Assembly (NCBI GenBank): GCA_947625475.1
Contig: CANQOL010000006.1
Location: 1-64,000 of the forward strand
DNA length: 64,000 bases
Direction: 5' to 3'
Source: an uncultured Acetatifactor sp.
GTDB lineage: Bacteria; Bacillota; Clostridia; Lachnospirales; Lachnospiraceae
This document shows, one piece after another, positions 25,087 through 33,265 of the stretch (the stretch's first letter is position 1; every line of letters begins with the position of its first letter). The notes under the pieces are model-generated. The model had not been told where the DNA came from and searched no databases. It saw only the letters and a list, made by a program, of their open reading frames with translations. Both the position numbers and the translations under genes were made by a program.

Positions 25087-26802
25087 TTATTCCACCGAGA
25101 TGCAGTAGTAGTAGATAGGCTGTCCGCCGTACTGCAGTTCCACATCGCAGTCAGGATACGCCTCTGCGAGCTTTGCCTGCAGCTGTTCGGCATCCTCCCC
25201 GGCCACGTCGCTGCCGTAGTAGATGCTGATCAGCTCAGACATATCGTCCGCCATGGCATCCACCATCTCCAGGGTCACCTGGCCCAGATCCTTGCCCACG
25301 GAAAGGATGCCCGAATCCCCGATCCCCATAAAGTCGCCCTCCCGGATCTCCATGTCGTCTATCATGGTATCCCGGACCGCGTAGGTCACCTGTCCGGACT
25401 TCACGTTGCCGATCTCCCGGAGCATGGCCACCTCATTTTCCTCCAGAGACAGCTCCGGCACATAGTTGATCACAGCGGTGATTCCCTGGGGAATGGTCTT
25501 CGTAGGGATCACCAGCAGCTGCTTCTCCGTGGAGAGCTCAGCCGCCTGGTTGGCCGCCAGAATAATATTCTTGTTGTTGGGCAGCACAAAAATTGTCTCC
25601 GCGTTTACCCGATCCACTGCGTCCAGAATATCCGCGGTGCTGGGGTTCATGGTCTGTCCGCCCTGAATGATGTGGTCCACTCCCAGGCTCCTGAAAATAT
25701 CGTCGAGCCCGTCCCCCACGGAGACCGCGATAAAACCAATCGGTTTGAAGGGCTCCCGGACCGGATTCTCCTGACCCGGCGTCTCCGCAGGCTGGGAAAC
25801 CGCCGTCTCGGCCTCCGCCTGAGTCTGTTTCTCCTTCTCAGACATCTTGAAGAGCTTTTCCTGATGCTCCAGACGCATATTGTCAATCTTTATATTGGAA
25901 AGGTCACCGTACTTTAACGCCCGCTGAATGGCAAGGCCCGGGTCGTTGGTATGTACGTGCACCTTAACCACATCCCCGTCCGCCACGCACACGATGGAAT
26001 CTCCGATGGATTCCAGATAGGACTTGAAATCCATCTCGCATTTCACGTTGAAGGGCTTATTCAACAGTATGATAAACTCCGTACAGTAGCCGAAACGGAT
26101 CTCCGCCTGGGCCTGGGCGCTGTAGCTCTCCGAACCACCCTTTTCTGTCTCACCGGCCTGAATCTGATAGTCGATCTCCTTGCCCAAAAAGGCATCCATG
26201 GCGCCGTCGAACACTGCCACAAGCCCCTGTCCGCCGGAATCCACCACCCCCGCCTGCTTCAGCACCGGCAGAAGCTCCGGCGTCTGGCTGAGCACATACT
26301 TGGAATGCTCGATCACCTGGCTTAAGAATTTTTCCAGATCCCGCTCGCCGGCGTCCGCCAGCTCCCTGGCCTTCTCCGCGCCGCCCTTTGCGACGGTGAG
26401 GATGGTGCCCTCCTTGGGCTTCATAACGGCCTTGTAGGCGGTCTCAACAGCCCTCTCAAAGGCCTCCGCCAGCACAGGCACGTCCAGCTGTGTCTGTGTC
26501 TTGACAGACTTGGTAAACCCCCGGAAAAGCTGGGACAGGATCACACCCGAGTTGCCTCTGGCCCCCCGCAGGGAACCGCTGGAAATGGCCTTGCACAGCG
26601 CCTCCATGGCGGGCTCATCCCCCAGGGCGGCGATCTCCTTCGCCGCGGACATGATGGTCATGGTCATATTGGTGCCCGTGTCTCCGTCAGGGACGGGGAA
26701 AACGTTCAGCTCGTTGATCCACTCCTTCTTGCTCTCCAGGTTTTTTGCTCCGGCTAAGAACATCTTTGCCAGCATCTTAGCGTCGATTGTATTGAAAGCC
26801 AC
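25087..26802 (-). CDS. fakA: Fatty acid kinase catalytic subunit FakA (DAK2 domain)
   Basis: 571 residues. Phosphorylates fatty acids held by DegV/FakB proteins. The N-terminal DhaL/DAK2 domain has the ATP-Mg motif VFPVPDGDTGTNM (about residues 34-46), SLRGARGNSGVILSQ and GVVDSGGQG. The C-terminal DegV-like half follows, separated by a charged, Q/E-rich linker near residues 320-345. It starts 12 bp after the Asp23-family gene, the usual asp23-fakA pair. Confidence 0.94.
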   Translation of the reverse strand: MAFNTIDAKMLAKMFLAGAKNLESKKEWINELNVFPVPDGDTGTNMTMTIMSAAKEIAALGDEPAMEALCKAISSGSLRGARGNSGVILSQLFRGFTKSVKTQTQLDVPVLAEAFERAVETAYKAVMKPKEGTILTVAKGGAEKARELADAGERDLEKFLSQVIEHSKYVLSQTPELLPVLKQAGVVDSGGQGLVAVFDGAMDAFLGKEIDYQIQAGETEKGGSESYSAQAQAEIRFGYCTEFIILLNKPFNVKCEMDFKSYLESIGDSIVCVADGDVVKVHVHTNDPGLAIQRALKYGDLSNIKIDNMRLEHQEKLFKMSEKEKQTQAEAETAVSQPAETPGQENPVREPFKPIGFIAVSVGDGLDDIFRSLGVDHIIQGGQTMNPSTADILDAVDRVNAETIFVLPNNKNIILAANQAAELSTEKQLLVIPTKTIPQGITAVINYVPELSLEENEVAMLREIGNVKSGQVTYAVRDTMIDDMEIREGDFMGIGDSGILSVGKDLGQVTLEMVDAMADDMSELISIYYGSDVAGEDAEQLQAKLAEAYPDCDVELQYGGQPIYYYCISVE

Positions 26803-26814
26803 GATAAATCCTCC

Positions 26815-27174
26815 TTAATCAATCACTCTAACACCTTCTACAAAGATGTTGATCTTATCAATGGGAATCCCGGTGAACTCTTCCACCTTGTACTTGACCG
26901 TGCTGATCAGGTTGTCCGACACGGCAAGGATACTCACGCCGTAAGCAACGATCACATGAAAGTCTATCGTCAGCTTGTGGTTTTTCAGAGTGACGGTGAT
27001 GCCTCTGCTAAGGCTGTCCTTTTTCAAAAGCCGCACCAAACCGTCCTTCACATTGATGCCTGCCATCCCGACCACACCGAAGCACTCCATGGCAACGCTT
27101 CCCGCATACTGAGCGATCACTTCGTTGTCGATCACAATATTCCCCATATGCGTATTCATAGAAGAACCTTTCAT
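26815..27174 (-). CDS. Asp23/Gls24 family envelope stress protein (YloU-like)
   Basis: Start at MKGSSMNTHMG with AGGAGG upstream; 119 residues, the usual YloU length. It has the conserved Asp23 core (GNIVIDNEVIAQYAG; VVGMAGINVKDG; a C-terminal VEEFTGIPIDKINIFVEGV). It is a small soluble protein linked to envelope homeostasis, with no membrane segment itself. It heads the asp23-fakA-recG-degV cluster. A plausible -10 TATAAT lies at 27206-27211, divergent from rpmB. Confidence 0.92.
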   Translation of the reverse strand: MKGSSMNTHMGNIVIDNEVIAQYAGSVAMECFGVVGMAGINVKDGLVRLLKKDSLSRGITVTLKNHKLTIDFHVIVAYGVSILAVSDNLISTVKYKVEEFTGIPIDKINIFVEGVRVID

Positions 27175-27270
27175 ACAGAACCTCCTAATCTCATCTAATA
27201 TGCTAATTATACATACTTCCATACAAAAAAGAAACTAAAAAAACAAAAAAATTTTTTCTATAAATAATGC

Positions 27271-27299
27271 TTGCTTTTATTCCCGTTTTCTGATATTAT
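27271..27299 (+). promoter_or_regulatory. rpmB promoter
   Basis: TTGCTT (27271-27276), 17 bp, TATTAT (27294-27299), about 55 bp upstream of the rpmB start. Confidence 0.65.
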
Positions 27300-27352
27300 A
27301 TCAATGTTGCTTTTAAGCGTGAAAACTACACTATCACTGAGGAGGTGTCAAA

Positions 27353-27538
27353 ATGGCTAAGTGCGATATTTGCGGTAAAGGCGTTCATTTCGGGAACAAT
27401 GTAAGCCATTCTCATAGAAGAAGTAACGCGATCTGGAATTCCAACGTAAAGAGAGTGAAGTGCAAGGTAAACGGTTCTCCCGTCAGACTGCATGTCTGCA
27501 CCGGATGCTTAAAGTCCGGCAGAGTGGAGAGAGCGTAA
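27353..27538 (+). CDS. rpmB: 50S ribosomal protein L28
   Basis: 61 residues, the standard bacterial L28. MAKCDICGKGVHFGNNVSHSHRR at the start and LHVCTGCLKSG near the end; two CxxC pairs (C4/C7 and C48/C51) make this the zinc-ribbon (C+) form. GAGGAGGTG precedes the ATG. It is monocistronic between its promoter and a strong terminator, and divergent from asp23. Confidence 0.98.
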   Translation: MAKCDICGKGVHFGNNVSHSHRRSNAIWNSNVKRVKCKVNGSPVRLHVCTGCLKSGRVERA

Positions 27539-27552
27539 AACAATCCGCGCGG

Positions 27553-27582
27553 AAAGCCTGTTTGAAAAAACAGGCTTTTTTG
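27553..27582 (+). terminator. rpmB terminator
   Basis: Stem AAGCCTGTTT-GAAA-AAACAGGCTT followed directly by TTTTTG. Confidence 0.92.
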
Positions 27583-27723
27583 TTAGTCACAGTTTAAACA
27601 ACTGTATCCGGCAAACAACAGCACCGCTATGATAATCAGTCCCAGCAAACGGCTGGACAAAAAAAGCATCAGCAGCATTCCGACCGCAATGAACAGGGCG
27701 GCCAGCCCGATCAGTTGTTTCAT
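27583..27723 (-). CDS. Small two-segment membrane protein
   Basis: A 46-residue protein starting MKQLIGLAALFIAVG (GAAGAAGAG upstream). It is almost entirely hydrophobic, with two membrane segments (about 4-24 and 27-43) and a final CLNCD. Similar tiny proteins sit next to gerW/ytfJ in many Lachnospiraceae. Function unknown. Its 3' end abuts the rpmB terminator. Confidence 0.65.
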   Translation of the reverse strand: MKQLIGLAALFIAVGMLLMLFLSSRLLGLIIIAVLLFAGYSCLNCD

Positions 27724-27824
27724 TTCTCTTCTTCCTCCGCCCGCAGCCACACATTCTCTGCCCAGGAAAACGTCAGGTTTCTCACAGATAATATATGCGG
27801 GGAGCACCGAAAGGTTGAGACTCT

Positions 27825-28232
27825 TTACGCCTGATCCTTGTCCGGGAACGCGATATCCACCGCCTCATCGTCGGGGATCATATCCTCCTTCTTTTTGGTA
27901 AACTTGTCCACCAGCTCCGGCAGCATGTCCAGGAATTTTGTCATGGTGTCCTGATTGCGGACATTGACCAGCTTGGTGTTGCCGTTCTTGATCACCAGCA
28001 CGGCGCTGGGAGTCATCTTCCCGCCCACGCCGCCGCACCCGCTGGCGGAATTTCTCTGGTTGTTCACGCCGGTCCCGGCTCCCAGGCCAAAGCTCACGTC
28101 CACCAGGGGCACAATAATGGTGTCTCCGATCTGGACAGGCTCACCTACCACCGTCTTGGTGGACAGGACCGTGTCCATCCCCTTCAGCAGGGAATCCACC
28201 ACTCCCTGAACCTGCTTTTCCTTTTCTGCCAT
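27825..28232 (-). CDS. GerW/YtfJ family sporulation protein
   Basis: Start at the ATG at 28232 (GGAGG eight bases upstream), sharing one base with the preceding TGA stop; 135 residues. The YtfJ core GDTIIVPLVDVSFGLGAGTG and a glycine-rich GCGGVGGKMTPSAVLVI are clear. In Bacillus the protein is made in the forespore and is needed for efficient germination. Its coupling to the DUF2953 (YtfI-like) gene upstream is the conserved order and supports a spore-forming host. Confidence 0.92.
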   Translation of the reverse strand: MAEKEKQVQGVVDSLLKGMDTVLSTKTVVGEPVQIGDTIIVPLVDVSFGLGAGTGVNNQRNSASGCGGVGGKMTPSAVLVIKNGNTKLVNVRNQDTMTKFLDMLPELVDKFTKKKEDMIPDDEAVDIAFPDKDQA

Positions 28233-29200
28233 CACTTTTTCCTCCCGTGTTTGAGTTTGTGTATCAGCGGCCGCAGCCGTTTATCCAGCAAAACCGCAAG
28301 TATATGGTAAACCAGCACCCAGCCGGTCACATGTCCCCCAAAGCTCAGCTCTCCCTCCAGGCACTTTTCTTCAAAACAGGGTGTCACCCTGGTATTTTTT
28401 CCAAGCGCCGGCAAAAGCATACAGTAAAGCCCGTAAAGATATCCCGTGGTGTCGGGGGCCCCTGTGCCGAACTGAAGCGTCAGAGAAAGTTTTCCCGGCA
28501 AAATGCCCTTCAGGATCCTGAGCAGGCGCCCCAGCCCATTTCCCAGAAGGATTCGCGTATCATTATCCTGCAGAAGATCCAGGTAGTAGCGGACGTTTTC
28601 CAGGGTATCCTCCAGAGCTTCGGCGGTTTTTTCAATTTTCCGGAGAGGCCCCGAAGCCGGTCCCTTCTCTTCCGATTCAGCCCCGGAATCGCTTTCATTG
28701 GAAGGTTTCTCTGAGGGTTGCGGCCCTCCGGAGGGTTCTTCCCCGGAAGATTTCTCCGATGGCTGCGGCCCTCCGGCCGGCCCATCCGAGGTCTTCTGCT
28801 CCCCGGCCGCCCCATCTGAGGACTGCGGTTCCCCGGAAGATTTTGTCGAGGACTGCGGTTCTCCGGACAGTTCTTCTCCGGAAGATTTCTCCGATGGTTG
28901 CGGCCCTTCGGACGGCCCATCCGACGTCCCGGCGGCTTTCCTGCCCCCGATTTCCACCAGCGTTTTAAGGAAAAGCTTCACCCGCAGGGCGTTTGTCTCC
29001 GGGTAGGAGAACTCCGCCCTCACCAGCCCAAACAACCATCTGGCGCGGAATCGGAAGCTCTTCTCCCGGGGCCTGATATAACCCTCCCCCCGGTAGACAA
29101 CCGGCATGAACAGCACAATCAAAAGCGCCAGCAGAAGCAGGCCCAGCAGGATCAGCAGCAAAATGCCCAGGACGCGCAGGATCTGCAAAAGCACCGTCAT
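28232..29200 (-). CDS. DUF2953 family protein (YtfI-like)
   Basis: Start at MTVLLQILRVLGI; 322 residues. One N-terminal membrane segment (residues 3-35), then a conserved beta-rich DUF2953 part split by a long low-complexity insert (about residues 85-175) built from imperfect SSGEPQPSEK-type units, and a conserved C-terminal part ending in a basic tail. YtfI of Bacillus pairs with YtfJ in sporulation. It overlaps the upstream gene by 4 bp and gerW by one base. The repeats could change length by slippage in frame. Confidence 0.82.
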   Translation of the reverse strand: MTVLLQILRVLGILLLILLGLLLLALLIVLFMPVVYRGEGYIRPREKSFRFRARWLFGLVRAEFSYPETNALRVKLFLKTLVEIGGRKAAGTSDGPSEGPQPSEKSSGEELSGEPQSSTKSSGEPQSSDGAAGEQKTSDGPAGGPQPSEKSSGEEPSGGPQPSEKPSNESDSGAESEEKGPASGPLRKIEKTAEALEDTLENVRYYLDLLQDNDTRILLGNGLGRLLRILKGILPGKLSLTLQFGTGAPDTTGYLYGLYCMLLPALGKNTRVTPCFEEKCLEGELSFGGHVTGWVLVYHILAVLLDKRLRPLIHKLKHGRKK

Positions 29201-29556
29201 GTCTCCCCGCCTCTCTCCGCCCCGGGCACGGAGGCAAAGGTGGAGAAAAACTCCCGCAGACGGCAGTCCCCGCGGACCCTCATGCACTCCTCCAGCATCT
29301 TTACCGCCAGTCCCACAGCCTCCTCATGGTCCCCGGCGATCCCCACAATCAGGGGAAGCCGGTCGTCATAAAAGCGCTGCCCCAGGTAACGGGAGGGGTA
29401 AATATCCAGCAGATCGCGCCCGTTCCTGGCCAGGGTGATCAGACACACATTGGTGCGCAGGGGGCAGCGGTTCAGATTCCGCTTCAGCCTGCCCAGCTTA
29501 TTTACTTGGATGCTCTCACCCAGGCGAAGCCCAGGGTGATATCTCAACTCACGCAT
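29197..29556 (-). CDS. Conserved hypothetical protein upstream of DUF2953
   Basis: 119 residues, no membrane segment or signal. It begins MRELRYHPGLRLGES and has an LIVGIAGDHEEAVGLAVKML stretch. I do not recognise a family. Its position directly ahead of, and overlapping (4 bp), the DUF2953-gerW pair suggests a sporulation-related role, but that is only context. Confidence 0.6.
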   Translation of the reverse strand: MRELRYHPGLRLGESIQVNKLGRLKRNLNRCPLRTNVCLITLARNGRDLLDIYPSRYLGQRFYDDRLPLIVGIAGDHEEAVGLAVKMLEECMRVRGDCRLREFFSTFASVPGAERGGET

Positions 29557-29572
29557 GCCCTCTGCCCCTTGT

Positions 29573-29597
29573 AAAAAACTCCGGAAAAACCGGAGTC
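29573..29597 (-). terminator. Terminator after the Nudix gene
   Basis: Minus-strand stem ACTCCGG-TTTTT-CCGGAGT followed by TTTTTAC, immediately past the Nudix stop codon. Confidence 0.9.
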
Positions 29598-30050
29598 CTA
29601 ATAATATTTTTTATTTCCCCAGAGATTATTTTTTTTCAGCTCCAAATACTCGCCGTAAGCTCTTTCCAAAATCTGCTTTTCATTTGAAAATTTTAACAAA
29701 TGCCAAGCCTCATGGTATTTGTAAAACCCCGAGTCCATAAAAAACTCTTCCCTCTGTGGTTTGCTGTAATAACTGTCGGCCATCATCAGATACCAGTGCA
29801 CCTCCTTGGTGACGGTATCCTCCGGGACGGTAAAGCTGTACTCGCTCTTCCCAATATATTTTATGATGGACGTTTTCGCACCGGATTCTTCCAGGACCTC
29901 CCGGAGGGCCGTTTCCTTGTACTCCTCCCCCTCTTCCACCGTACCTTTGGGGAGCACCCAGCCCTCGTATTTATTTCTGTAATTTTTGTACAGAAGTAAG
30001 ATCTTGCCACGAAAAATTACCACACCACCACAGCTTGTTGCCTCAATCAT
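29598..30050 (-). CDS. Nudix hydrolase
   Basis: Start at MIEATSCGGVVI (AGGAGG upstream); 150 residues. A perfect Nudix box, Gx5Ex7REUxEExGU, spans residues 36-58 (G36, E42, R50-E51, E54-E55, G57). It hydrolyses nucleoside-diphosphate-linked compounds; lysine and tyrosine residues around WVLPKG resemble the Ap4A/MutT-like group, but the substrate cannot be fixed. It has its own promoter and terminator, so it is monocistronic. Confidence 0.92.
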   Translation of the reverse strand: MIEATSCGGVVIFRGKILLLYKNYRNKYEGWVLPKGTVEEGEEYKETALREVLEESGAKTSIIKYIGKSEYSFTVPEDTVTKEVHWYLMMADSYYSKPQREEFFMDSGFYKYHEAWHLLKFSNEKQILERAYGEYLELKKNNLWGNKKYY

Positions 30051-30092
30051 TGCAATTCCTCCTGATTTGGTGTGTCGCATCGACTACCCATT

Positions 30093-30121
30093 AGTATAGT
30101 CCAAAAAATCCGATATGGCAA
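30093..30121 (-). promoter_or_regulatory. Nudix gene promoter
   Basis: Minus-strand TTGCCA (30116-30121), 17 bp, TATACT (30093-30098), about 43 bp before the ATG. Confidence 0.8.
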
Positions 30122-30133
30122 CAAATTTTTAAA

Positions 30134-30901
30134 CTACTTGTTTTTCTCGTAGATCACCAGGAGACCTTTCAGGAGCAGATCCTCGTCCAGAATAATGTCC
30201 CGGCGCCTGCAGTAGGGCACAATCCGCTTCGCCAGGCCGCCGGTTGCCAGGACAGTGGCTTTTCCGCCCAGTTCATCCTCCACCCGGTCGATCACGCCGT
30301 CCAGGGCGCCGGCGCTGCTGTAAAGGACGCCGCTCTTCATACATTCTACGGTATTCTTGCCGATCACTCTCCTAGGAGCGTCAATGCTGATTCCCCCAAG
30401 CTGGGCCGCGTGGGAGGTGAGGGCGTCCAGAGAAATCTGCACCCCCGGAAAGATCATGCCTCCCACATAGCAGCGTTTCCCGTCCACCACAGACACCGTG
30501 GTGGCGGTTCCCATGTCGATGATAATGAGGGGAACCGGATAGATGGAAATGCCTGCCACCGCATCCGCCACCAGATCCGCCCCAAGCTGCTCCGGATGGT
30601 CCATCATGATGTTCAGACCCGTGCGGATGCCGGGCCCAAGCACCATAACCTCCTTCTCCAGGATCTTTTCCGCCGCCAGCCTGGCGATATTTGTGATCTG
30701 CGGCACCACGGAGGAAATGATACAGCCCTCCAGCTTCCGGGGATCCACCCGATACAGGTCCAGGACCATCTTGATATCCGCAGCGTACTCCAGCTCGGTC
30801 TTGGTCTTCACCGTGGAGAGCCGTTCAATAAAATGGGTTTTCTCCCGGTCGATCCCTCCCACCACAATATTCGTATTTCCGATGTCTATGGCTAAAATCA
30901 T
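30134..30901 (-). CDS. coaX: Type III pantothenate kinase
   Basis: 255 residues. Phosphorylates pantothenate, the first committed step of CoA synthesis; the type III enzyme needs a monovalent cation and is not feedback-inhibited by CoA. ASKHA-fold motifs are DIGNTN (5-10), a GADLVADAVAG stretch and IIDMGTATT. It lies 25 bp after the ECF importer gene, and coaBC is further upstream in the same direction, so import, kinase and phosphopantothenoylcysteine steps are grouped. Confidence 0.96.
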   Translation of the reverse strand: MILAIDIGNTNIVVGGIDREKTHFIERLSTVKTKTELEYAADIKMVLDLYRVDPRKLEGCIISSVVPQITNIARLAAEKILEKEVMVLGPGIRTGLNIMMDHPEQLGADLVADAVAGISIYPVPLIIIDMGTATTVSVVDGKRCYVGGMIFPGVQISLDALTSHAAQLGGISIDAPRRVIGKNTVECMKSGVLYSSAGALDGVIDRVEDELGGKATVLATGGLAKRIVPYCRRRDIILDEDLLLKGLLVIYEKNK

Positions 30902-30926
30902 AGTAATCTCCCTTAAATCTTCCTGG

Positions 30927-31556
30927 TCATCTCTGAACCTGCGGGATGACCTTTGCCTTGTACAGGGCGGTGCCGATGGCTCCCGTCAGGATCGTGGAGG
31001 ATACCATCTCGCAAACCGCATTGATCCCCACAAAGGAGCAGATGAACAGAATGATATTTCTCCCGCCGATCAAATTCTGCATGTACTCCGTGTTCCCAAA
31101 CAGCCCCACCAGGGCCAGCATAAACAACAGCGTATTTAAAAAAGCAGAGCAAAAGCCGGTTACGGCGCAGGCGACGTAAATATTCTGGTGCCTGTGCATA
31201 AACCGGAAGATGTATCCCAGCAAAAAACCGTCCAGTGCCCGGGGCACAAATCTCTGGACAAAGGCCAGAAAGGGATTGATGTTGAACAGTATGGCGCCCA
31301 TAGCGCTGGTGCCGCCGACGCCGATGCACTGCAGGAAGCTGGTAAGGCCGAATACGGCGCCCGCCGCCAGGCCGCCCACAGGTCCCAGGGCAATGGCGCT
31401 GACCGCCACCGGGATCACATTAAAGGTGATGGCCAGAGGGCCGATGTTCAGATAGCCCAGGGGCGTGTAGGCCATCAGAAGCAGGATGGCCGACATCAGG
31501 CCGAGAATAACGAGCTGCGTGGTTGTAAAAAAGGGTTTTTTGGAATTGGTTTTCAT
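30927..31556 (-). CDS. ECF transporter S component, pantothenate-type (PanT-like)
   Basis: Start at MKTNSKKPFFTTTQL (AAGGAGG upstream); 209 residues with about six membrane segments, the size of ECF substrate-binding subunits. It resembles PanT-type components (GPLAITFNVIPVAVSAIALGP; FGLTSFLQ). Its location between coaBC and coaX strongly supports pantothenate as the vitamin carried. It would share the EcfA-EcfA'-EcfT module encoded elsewhere. Confidence 0.85.
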   Translation of the reverse strand: MKTNSKKPFFTTTQLVILGLMSAILLLMAYTPLGYLNIGPLAITFNVIPVAVSAIALGPVGGLAAGAVFGLTSFLQCIGVGGTSAMGAILFNINPFLAFVQRFVPRALDGFLLGYIFRFMHRHQNIYVACAVTGFCSAFLNTLLFMLALVGLFGNTEYMQNLIGGRNIILFICSFVGINAVCEMVSSTILTGAIGTALYKAKVIPQVQR

Positions 31557-31641
31557 GTTTTCCTCCTTGTTACCATTCCCCCGCGGGGGATACAATACTG
31601 GCGGAACTGCGGGATATGCCCGCATCCTTAAGGTTGACGGG

Positions 31642-32841
31642 TTACGCCTTTCCCATAAGAGAAAGGATTTTATCCAGGATTCGGTTTGCTGCATCCTCCT
31701 TGCTCATGCGCTGGAGTGATACGTCCTCCTCCCGTGTAATCAGGGTCAGCACATTGGTGTCCACCTGGAACCCGGCGCCCGCCACCTTCAGATTGTTGGC
31801 TGCCACCATATCCAGATTTTTCTTGTAGAGCTTTGCCCTGGAATTACCTATCATATTTTCTGTCTCCATAGAGAAACCGCACAAAAACTGGCCGGGACGC
31901 TTCTGCTCCCCCAGATACTGCAGGATGTCGTCGGTTTTCTCCAGAGGGATCGACATGGACTGGTCAAACTTTTTAATTTTCTCCTGGCTGACGGAGACGG
32001 GGCGGTAATCCGCCACCGCGGCCGCCTTGATGATGATATCCTGCTGTTCGCTGATCTCCGCCACCTGCTCAAACATTTCCGCGGCACTGACCACGGGCAC
32101 CACCTTCACGAACATGGGCGGCTCTATGGCGGCAGGTCCGCTGACCAGCGTGACCTCCGCACCTCTGAGCATAGCCATTTTGGCCAGAGCGTATCCCATC
32201 TTTCCGGAGGAATGGTTGGTGATATAGCGCACGGGATCTAAGGCCTCCTGGGTGGGGCCGGCAGTCACCAGCACCTTCATTCCCATCAGATCCTTGGGGA
32301 AGGCGATCTCCTTCAGAATATACTGCAGCAGCACCTCCGGCTCCGGCATCTTGCCCGCCCCGGTATCCCCGCAGGCCAGGCGGCCCGTGTCGGGCTCCAC
32401 CACCTCATAGCCGTAATGCCTCAGGATATCCAGATTATCCTGCACCACCTGGTTTTCGTACATGTTGGTGTTCATGGCCGGAGAAAGGATCTTTTTGCAT
32501 TTGCAGGCCATTATGGTGGTGGTCAGCATGTCGTCCGCAATGCCGTGGGCCAGCTTGCCGATCACATTGGCGCTGGCAGGAGCGATCAGCGCCACGTCCG
32601 CCTGCTTGGCCAGGGACACATGCTCCACCTGAAACTCAAAATTCCGATCAAAGGTGTCCACCGGACACCGGTTGCCCGTCAGAGTCTCAAAGGTGACAGG
32701 GGTGATAAACTGTGTGGCATTTCTGGTCATCAGCACATGTACATTGGCGTGCAGCTTCTTCAGCGCACTGGCCAGATAAGCGATCTTGTAGGCGGCGATG
32801 CTGCCCGTGACGCCCAGAAGAACGGTTTTTCCTGTAAGCAT
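31642..32841 (-). CDS. coaBC: Bifunctional phosphopantothenoylcysteine decarboxylase/synthetase
   Basis: 399 residues. The N-terminal flavoprotein CoaC half has GVTGSIAAYK (10-19), PASANVIGK and SPAMNTNMYENQ; the C-terminal CoaB half begins near residue 190 with VLVTAGPTQEALDPVRYITNHSSGKMG. It joins cysteine to phosphopantothenate and decarboxylates the product. It is the first gene of the coaBC-panT-coaX operon, transcribed from the promoter at 33041-33069 after an unusually structured leader. Confidence 0.96.
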   Translation of the reverse strand: MLTGKTVLLGVTGSIAAYKIAYLASALKKLHANVHVLMTRNATQFITPVTFETLTGNRCPVDTFDRNFEFQVEHVSLAKQADVALIAPASANVIGKLAHGIADDMLTTTIMACKCKKILSPAMNTNMYENQVVQDNLDILRHYGYEVVEPDTGRLACGDTGAGKMPEPEVLLQYILKEIAFPKDLMGMKVLVTAGPTQEALDPVRYITNHSSGKMGYALAKMAMLRGAEVTLVSGPAAIEPPMFVKVVPVVSAAEMFEQVAEISEQQDIIIKAAAVADYRPVSVSQEKIKKFDQSMSIPLEKTDDILQYLGEQKRPGQFLCGFSMETENMIGNSRAKLYKKNLDMVAANNLKVAGAGFQVDTNVLTLITREEDVSLQRMSKEDAANRILDKILSLMGKA

Positions 32842-32923
32842 GATGGAGGGCTCCTCTCGATTTGGCGGCCTTGGGATTTTTGGGGGCTGGCTTCCTTTGG
32901 GTTCTTGGGTGGTGGCGGGCAGA

Positions 32924-33025
32924 GACTGAGAAATCCTTCGGATTTCTCAGTCCGCTTCGCTCGCCGGATGTCCGGGACGGCAGCTGTCCGTGCAAGCACG
33001 GCATCTGCCGTCCCGGACATCCGGC
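32924..33025 (-). repeat. Two strong hairpins in the coaBC leader
   Basis: The distal hairpin (32963-33025) has perfectly complementary 21-bp arms (32963-32983 and 33005-33025) and an inner CCGTGC-AA-GCACGG stem in its loop. The second hairpin (32924-32952) has a perfect 13-bp stem, GACTGAGAAATCC with its complement, closed by a 3-base loop. Neither is followed by a U-run, so they are not simple terminators. Both fall between the predicted start of transcription and the coaBC ATG. The rest of the leader is G/C-skewed, with four G-runs on the plus strand (32869-32913). Confidence 0.75.
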
Positions 33026-33040
33026 TCTGCCCTTGGGGAC

Positions 33041-33069
33041 ATTATATCCCAGCCGGGGAGTAATTGCAA
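33041..33069 (-). promoter_or_regulatory. coaBC operon promoter
   Basis: Minus-strand TTGCAA (33064-33069), 17 bp, perfect TATAAT (33041-33046). It gives an untranslated leader of nearly 200 bases. Confidence 0.82.
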
Positions 33070-33172
33070 CTATCTTTCTGATCGGATTGGCAGTTTGTTC
33101 CTGTGCGGATTGCCAGCTTATTGGCAGTTTACCAGTAACGCCGCCCTGTTTTCTGCGGATCTGGACACGGCA

Positions 33173-33211
33173 GCCGGCGCCGCGCTTCCTTCCGGGGGGC
33201 GCGGCGCCGGC
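33173..33211 (-). terminator. GC-rich hairpin after the DUF11 gene
   Basis: A perfect 13-bp stem GCCGGCGCCGCGC (33173-33185) with its complement (33199-33211) and a 13-base loop. A smaller palindrome, GAGCGGAC/GTCCGCTC, lies closer to the gene. There is no clear T-run, so termination is likely but not certain. Confidence 0.45.
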
Positions 33212-33265
33212 AAAGGTCTTCCGTCAATGGGCAGAGCGGACTGTCCGCTCACTCACAGGGTTCGT

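Noticed and set aside
32869-32913. G-quadruplex in the coaBC leader region (plus strand G-runs)
   Set aside because: Four G-runs exist but one loop is about 12 bases, so stability is doubtful; kept only as a remark.
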